Part shown: positions 59,805 to 64,000 of the stretch, piece by piece
Layout: each line of letters opens with the position of its first letter
Position numbering within the stretch: position 1 is the first letter of the stretch
Source of the DNA: WHSW01 sp963749365
Lineage (GTDB): Bacteria > Actinomycetota > Thermoleophilia > Solirubrobacterales > 70-9
NCBI GenBank assembly: GCA_963749365.1
Contig: CAVVME010000001.1
Location: 66,616-130,615 of the forward strand
Reading direction: 5' to 3'
Length of the DNA: 64,000 nt
Made by a program: the position numbers and the translations under genes
The notes under the pieces: generated by a model
Database searches by the model: none
Told to the model about the DNA's origin: nothing
The model's input: only the letters and a program-made list of their open reading frames with translations

Positions 59805-62698
59805 GGCGATCGTCCTCTTCGAACGCTTCGATGATGCCCTTCGGCGATGCAGAGGCTGCGCAGGTCGCACTCCTTGCAGACCTTCCGCTCCGGGACGCGG
59901 ACGATCCGAAGTCGGCTGCCTGGATCTTCCGCGACGACCTCGTCGAAGTGGCGACCCGCCTCGTCGACGTCGCTCGGGCCGGTACGGGAACTCCATGACG
60001 GCATCCTCCTTGCGCGGCTCCGCCGTCCAGTAGAGGAGCAGCCGGTCGGGCCGCTTGCCGTGCCGACGCTCGAGGATGTGCGCGTAGGTGCAGAGCTGCG
60101 CTCGTAGCCGGCGATCAGCTCGGCGTCGTCGGCGTCGCTCTGAGGTCTTGAAGTCGAGGATCTCGAGCTTGCCGTCGCCGCCGAGGAGCAGGTCGACCTT
60201 CGCCGGTGAGGATGTAGCCGTCCTTCTCGACCGAGACGTCGACCTCGGTCTCGATGACGCGCTGCATCTCGTCGCGGTTCTGGCGGAAGTAGTTCATCAC
60301 CTGGCGAAACGCCGCCTCTTGCGCCGTCTCGCCGATCGGCCGGACGTCCTGCCTGAGCGAGGATGCCGAAGGTGCGCTCGAAGAGCCCGCGGATCGCTGT
60401 CTCGTCGAGCTCGTCGAGCTTGCCGTCGAGCACGAGCCGGTGGATCTCCTCGATCGTCTGGTGGACGAGCAGTCCGAAGAAGATCACGGCCGACCGGGAC
60501 GGCGTGAAGTCGTAGTCGCGGAAGAACTGGTACTGGCGCGGGCAGGTCTCGTAGACCTTGAGGTCGCCGGTGAAGCTGTAGCGTCTTCTTCGACCGGCAT
60601 GCGCTCCTTGAGCTCGAAGCGCTGCGCCGCGAGCAGCTCCTGCTGCACGTAGGGCCACTGCGGCAGGCCCTCCCAGATCGGCGCGAAGTGCGTCTTCGGG
60701 CGGCTCGTCGCTCGTGAGCACCAGCACCTTCTCCGGCCGCGAGAACGCGACGTAGTGCAGCCGCATGCGGTCGAACGCGGTGATCCGGCTCGCGGCTCGA
60801 ACGGCGGCCGGTGGTAGAAGGGCCCGAGGTCGCGGTCGACCTGCTTCGGCGCTCGACAGCTGCGTCGTCGAGCGACTGCCGACCACGACCACCGGGAACT
60901 CGAGGCCCTTCGCCTGGTGGATCGTCATCACCTGGACATGGCCCTTCGGGAACGGCTGGTCCGGGTCCTCGTACTCGTTGATGCCGCCGTCGTGGAGCAG
61001 CCGCAGGAAGCTGTTGAAGAGGTGGAAGCGCAGGAACTCGCGGTTGCGGCGTGACGACGGTGTAGTGGTAGTAGCTCTGGAAGACGTTCAGGAGCTGCGA
61101 GAAGATCGCGAGGTTGCGGGCGCGGTTCTCGTTCCGCACGCAGCTGCGAACGGCTCGAGCGCCAAGCAGCTGGTAGAAGTAGTCGGCGGGCCGCAGGTCG
61201 AGGCTCTCGCCCTCGTCGAGCGCGTCGATCTCGCCGACGAACGCCTGCAGCCGCTTGGCCGAGCGGGTGCGGAGCCGCGATAGCGCGCGCCAAGCTCGAC
61301 GATGGCACTCGTCCACGTAGCGTGCGAGCTCGGCGAGCGCTGCGGCCCGTCGATCTCGCCGCGGCCGTCCCCGTGCCAGCCGAGGAGCAGCGCGAAGCAG
61401 GCGACCATCAGCCGGATCTCCTCGTTCTCGAAGTAGCCGCGGGCCCGTGGGCAGAAGGCCGGGATGCCCTGCTCGCTCGAGCGCGTCGAGGTACGGCCCG
61501 CTGTGCTCTCGCGGACGCTGTGCAGGAGCAGCGCGACCTGGCTGTAGTCCTCGATGACGCCGTTCTCCTTCAGGAACGCGACGAGGTCGGCGAAGCGCTT
61601 CGCCTTCGTCGCGCGTCGTCGCGTGCCCCAGATGCAGAAGACCGCCGGGTAGTCGGGGAACTCGCCGTCCGGATCGGGCTCGATCGTCTTGTCGAACCGG
61701 AACGGCGGGCCGCCTGCGGGTTCGACCAGTCGGCCGAGGCCATCCAGCGGTCGTAGCGCTCGACGATCCGCTCGTGCGAGCGGTAGTTGGTCGTCAGCTT
61801 GACCTGCGTCGCAGTCCGGGAAGCGTCTGCGGGAACTCGAGGATGTTCCGGACGGTCGCGCCGCGGAACCGGTACAGGCTCTGGTCCTCGTCGCCGACGA
61901 CGCAGAGGTTCCGTGTCGCCTCGCGTGAGCTGCATCAGGAGCTGCTCCTGGACGTAGTTGGTGTCCTGGTACTCGTCGACCAGGACGTAGCGGATCGCCT
62001 GCTGCGACGCGGCGCCCGACGTCCGGGTCGTCGAGCAGCGTCGAGAAAGAAGCGCTGAAGGTGGGCGAAGTCGACGCGGTTCGTCGTCGAGAGAGCCGCC
62101 TCGTAGCGCCGGTAGGCGCTCGCCGAGCGCTGCGAGGAACGGATCGCCGCGACGCGAGCGAGCTGCGTCGGGTCGACGAGCTCCTCGGTGATCTTGTCGA
62201 AGTAGCCGCGGATCGCCCTCGATGGCCGTCCACGGGTCCTCCAGCGGCCCGAGATACCGGTCCCGTCGTCGTCCGGCTGCCGACGATCTCGTCGAAGTGC
62301 TCGAAGATGAAGAGCAGCTGAGTCAGCTCGTCGAGGACCTCGTAGCCTGCCCGAGCGGCGTCAGGTGGCGGTAGCGGTCCACGAACTCGTTGCAGACTCC
62401 GTGGATCGTCCCGTTCGGAGCCCGCTGAGATCGCCGTCGTAGCCGGCCGCGGCGGCTGCGAGCGGAGCCGATCGCAGCTCGAAGGCCGCCTTCTCGGTGA
62501 ACGTGCACAGCACGATCTCCTCGGGCTCTGCAAGCCCCGGAGCAGGATGTTGAGCGTCCGCCGGACGAGCGTCAGAGTCTTGCCCGCACCGGGACCAGCG
62601 ATCAGGAGGACGGGTCCCTCGGTCGCGTCAACCGCATCGCGCTGGGCCTCATCGAGGTCGGCTGTGCGGTGGACTTCGAGCTTCCGAACGGCAAACAT
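59801..62698 (-). CDS. UvrD/RecB-type helicase-nuclease, frame breaks
   Basis: ATG 62698 (GTG 62722 possible). Walker A LLIAGPGAGKTLTLVRR, VDEYQDTNYVQEQLLMQL, GDEDQSLYRFRGATVRN, LTTNYRSHERIVERYDRW, MMTIHQAKGLEFPVVVVGS are superfamily I motifs. The C-terminus is a RecB-like nuclease: LKVYETCPRQYQFFRDYDFT, LLLGGDGKLEILDFKTS with the DxK active site, and a Cys cluster CKECDLRSLC for Fe-S. The whole looks like an AddA/PcrA-like enzyme of about 950 residues with many frame breaks. Its stop overlaps the methyltransferase start (GTGA), so they are co-translated. Upstream, 62699-62972 holds no recognised gene. Confidence 0.85.
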
Positions 62699-62972
62699 CG
62701 TTACCTGATCAACTTCGCTCACCTGGGCTCGCGCCGGCGGCGGACATCTCGAGACATTTGGACCGTGTGAGGCGTCTACGAGCGTCTGCTCGTCGAGCAA
62801 GTTAGTCCTCTGGCGTCCACGTCTTGCCCCTGCTCGCGCGGCGCTGGCCGTTGAAAATGCCTCCATCGTCAGCCAGCCGCCTTCCGAGCGCGGCTCGATG
62901 AACGGGGGGCGTCAAGGCGCCTTCGAGCCGAGAGTTGACGCTCCCATTTCGAGCCACCCCAACGTCCGGAGG

Positions 62973-64000
62973 TCAGATCGCGGCCTCAGTGGCCGCGACG
63001 GCAGCCAAATCGTCGTCGAAGCCCAAGCGCTCCCTGATGTCATTAGAATCGTCGTCAACGAGCAGGAAGTACTCGATAGCCCCGCGGAGCAGGAAGCGCT
63101 CGGCGTCAGTCAGAGCTATCCCGACGCTCGCAAAGCCCAGTAGGCGGTCAGCGCAATCCTCTGCCTTCTCCAAATCGAAGGCATGCTTCTTGGCAAGCGC
63201 GCGCAAGCCGCTCTTCCTCTTGACGATCTCTCTCGCTCGAGCTTGAATCTCGTCCGGCGTGGACGCCCGGCAGAGATGGCGAAGACTTCGTTGAATACCT
63301 CGCTCGCTGTCAACGCCCTCCAGCTCCGCAGGATCGGGCCAGATTTCGACATAGGCGGCCGACAGCAGGCTGTGGCGCGCGGAGACCTGCTCGCGCCGAT
63401 CGATATCGCTCAGGCGTTGGGCTCGCTCTGAAGCGAGCTGCCCCGAGAGTCGCTTGGCGTTCTCTAGGTTCTTTGCCCAAACGGGGACGATCCGTTGGAT
63501 CTCTGGCTCCTCTGAGACGGAGAGACGCTCGAACGTCTCACGTACCCGCTCGAGCTTCTTCTCCGCTGCGGCTTCCTTGTACTCGTAGAAGCGCTCGAGC
63601 TTCGATCGCTCTGCCTCAAGACGCTCGGCATTCGCCTCGGCAAGCTCGGCTTGGCGCTCCACCAGCCTCGACAGGGCGGCTCCGTCGGCCGTATCGACAG
63701 CGGCATCAAACGCCGCGCCCCGATCGGGAAGCACGGTCTCCCCGTGGTCCTCGCGCTTGCCGCTGGACGCCCGCTCGAGGAGAAAGCGAGCAATCTCATC
63801 GTCCCGCTTACTTTCCGCGTCTATGAAGATCGGGAGCAACTCGCGATCGCTGATGATCCCGTCGAGCTCGACCGTGTAGACGAAGAACCAGCCCTGAACC
63901 GGGTGGACCTCTCCCGTAAGGACCCGCCGGGACGACGCCCGCGCCCCGTACCCTTGGCCCTCACCCGCTCGACCAGGCCATCAACGATCTCATGCCCGAA
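62973..64000 (-). CDS. SNF2-type helicase, C-terminal part (cut by the window edge)
   Basis: The gene enters at the right edge and ends at a TGA at 62973-62975. GEVHPVQGWFFVYTVELDGI and LLPIFIDAESKRDDEIARFL look like the last domain of HepA/DrmD-like SNF2 helicases, and a long coiled coil follows (LVERQAELAEANAERLEAER, LERFYEYKEAAAEKKLERVR), ending in a helical region with LRHLCRASTPDEIQARAREI. The helicase motifs themselves would lie beyond 64000, so this call depends on the C-terminal pattern only. One frame break near 63955. Open and clean from 63839 to 62973. Confidence 0.6.

Noticed and set aside
40460..62698. Programmed ribosomal frameshifting as explanation for the frame breaks
   Set aside because: Too many sites per gene, no slippery heptamers or downstream structures seen, and unrelated families are affected alike.
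39472..64000. Prophage or integrative element
   Set aside because: No integrase, capsid, terminase, relaxase, tRNA-flanked attachment site or terminal repeats were recognised, although the gene content is accessory.

Overview
The window is very GC-rich DNA, typical of an actinobacterium. F420-type (Ddn-like) oxidoreductase, type III glutamine synthetase, many GTG/TTG starts and repeated ATGA/GTGA gene overlaps fit that. The protein style suggests the Thermoleophilia (Solirubrobacter-like), but this is inference. No rRNA, tRNA, CRISPR array, insertion sequence or integrase was recognised.

Bases 1-17,000 are ordinary chromosomal genes: a DUF4396 membrane protein behind a CsoR-like palindrome, type III glutamine synthetase, a Ser/Arg/Lys-rich protein, a GGDEF protein, a DEAD-box RNA helicase, a cation/proton antiporter, oligoendopeptidase F, a CorA-like transporter, a TrkA-type potassium channel and a SprT-like protease. 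Bases 17,072-24,187 (minus strand) form a tightly coupled histidine-utilisation operon, iclR-hutH-hutU-deformylase-hutF-hutI. A peptide-deformylase-fold protein sits where N-formylglutamate deformylase (HutG) would be expected.

From 24,302 to 37,410 runs a divergent catabolic cluster on the plus strand: a short-chain dehydrogenase, a three-subunit molybdenum hydroxylase plus a CoxG-like protein, two class III aminotransferases, a NitT/TauT-type ABC transporter, an M20 amidohydrolase, a DUF6282 protein and a 4-OT-type tautomerase. The set looks like uptake and breakdown of a nitrogen-containing compound whose identity is not readable from sequence. An IclR-type operator lies in the shared promoter region at 24.26 kb.

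From about 39.5 kb the content becomes accessory: two toxin-antitoxin pairs with PIN toxins and palindromic operators; a tandem pair of unknown paralogues (40.46-42.9 kb); a sigma factor / regulatory protein / ImmA-IrrE protease module (43.5-45.6 kb); small unknown genes; an ARPP-1 protein; a TM0106-type RecB-like nuclease; an endonuclease/exonuclease/phosphatase remnant; a NERD-domain helicase and a RadC-like protein. The right end (55.2-64 kb, minus strand) is a defence-like cassette: SNF2-type helicase (cut by the window edge), UvrD/RecB-type helicase-nuclease, beta-class DNA methyltransferase (Mod-like) and a type III-like restriction helicase-nuclease (Res-like).

A feature of the whole window is the number of frame breaks inside otherwise well-conserved genes: about seven in the first 40 kb and several dozen in patches between 40.5 and 62.7 kb. 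Most are explained by one surplus base at a G-C-G junction, with intact protein sequence on both sides. That points to uncorrected sequence errors more than to gene decay, so several 'broken' genes below may be intact in the organism.
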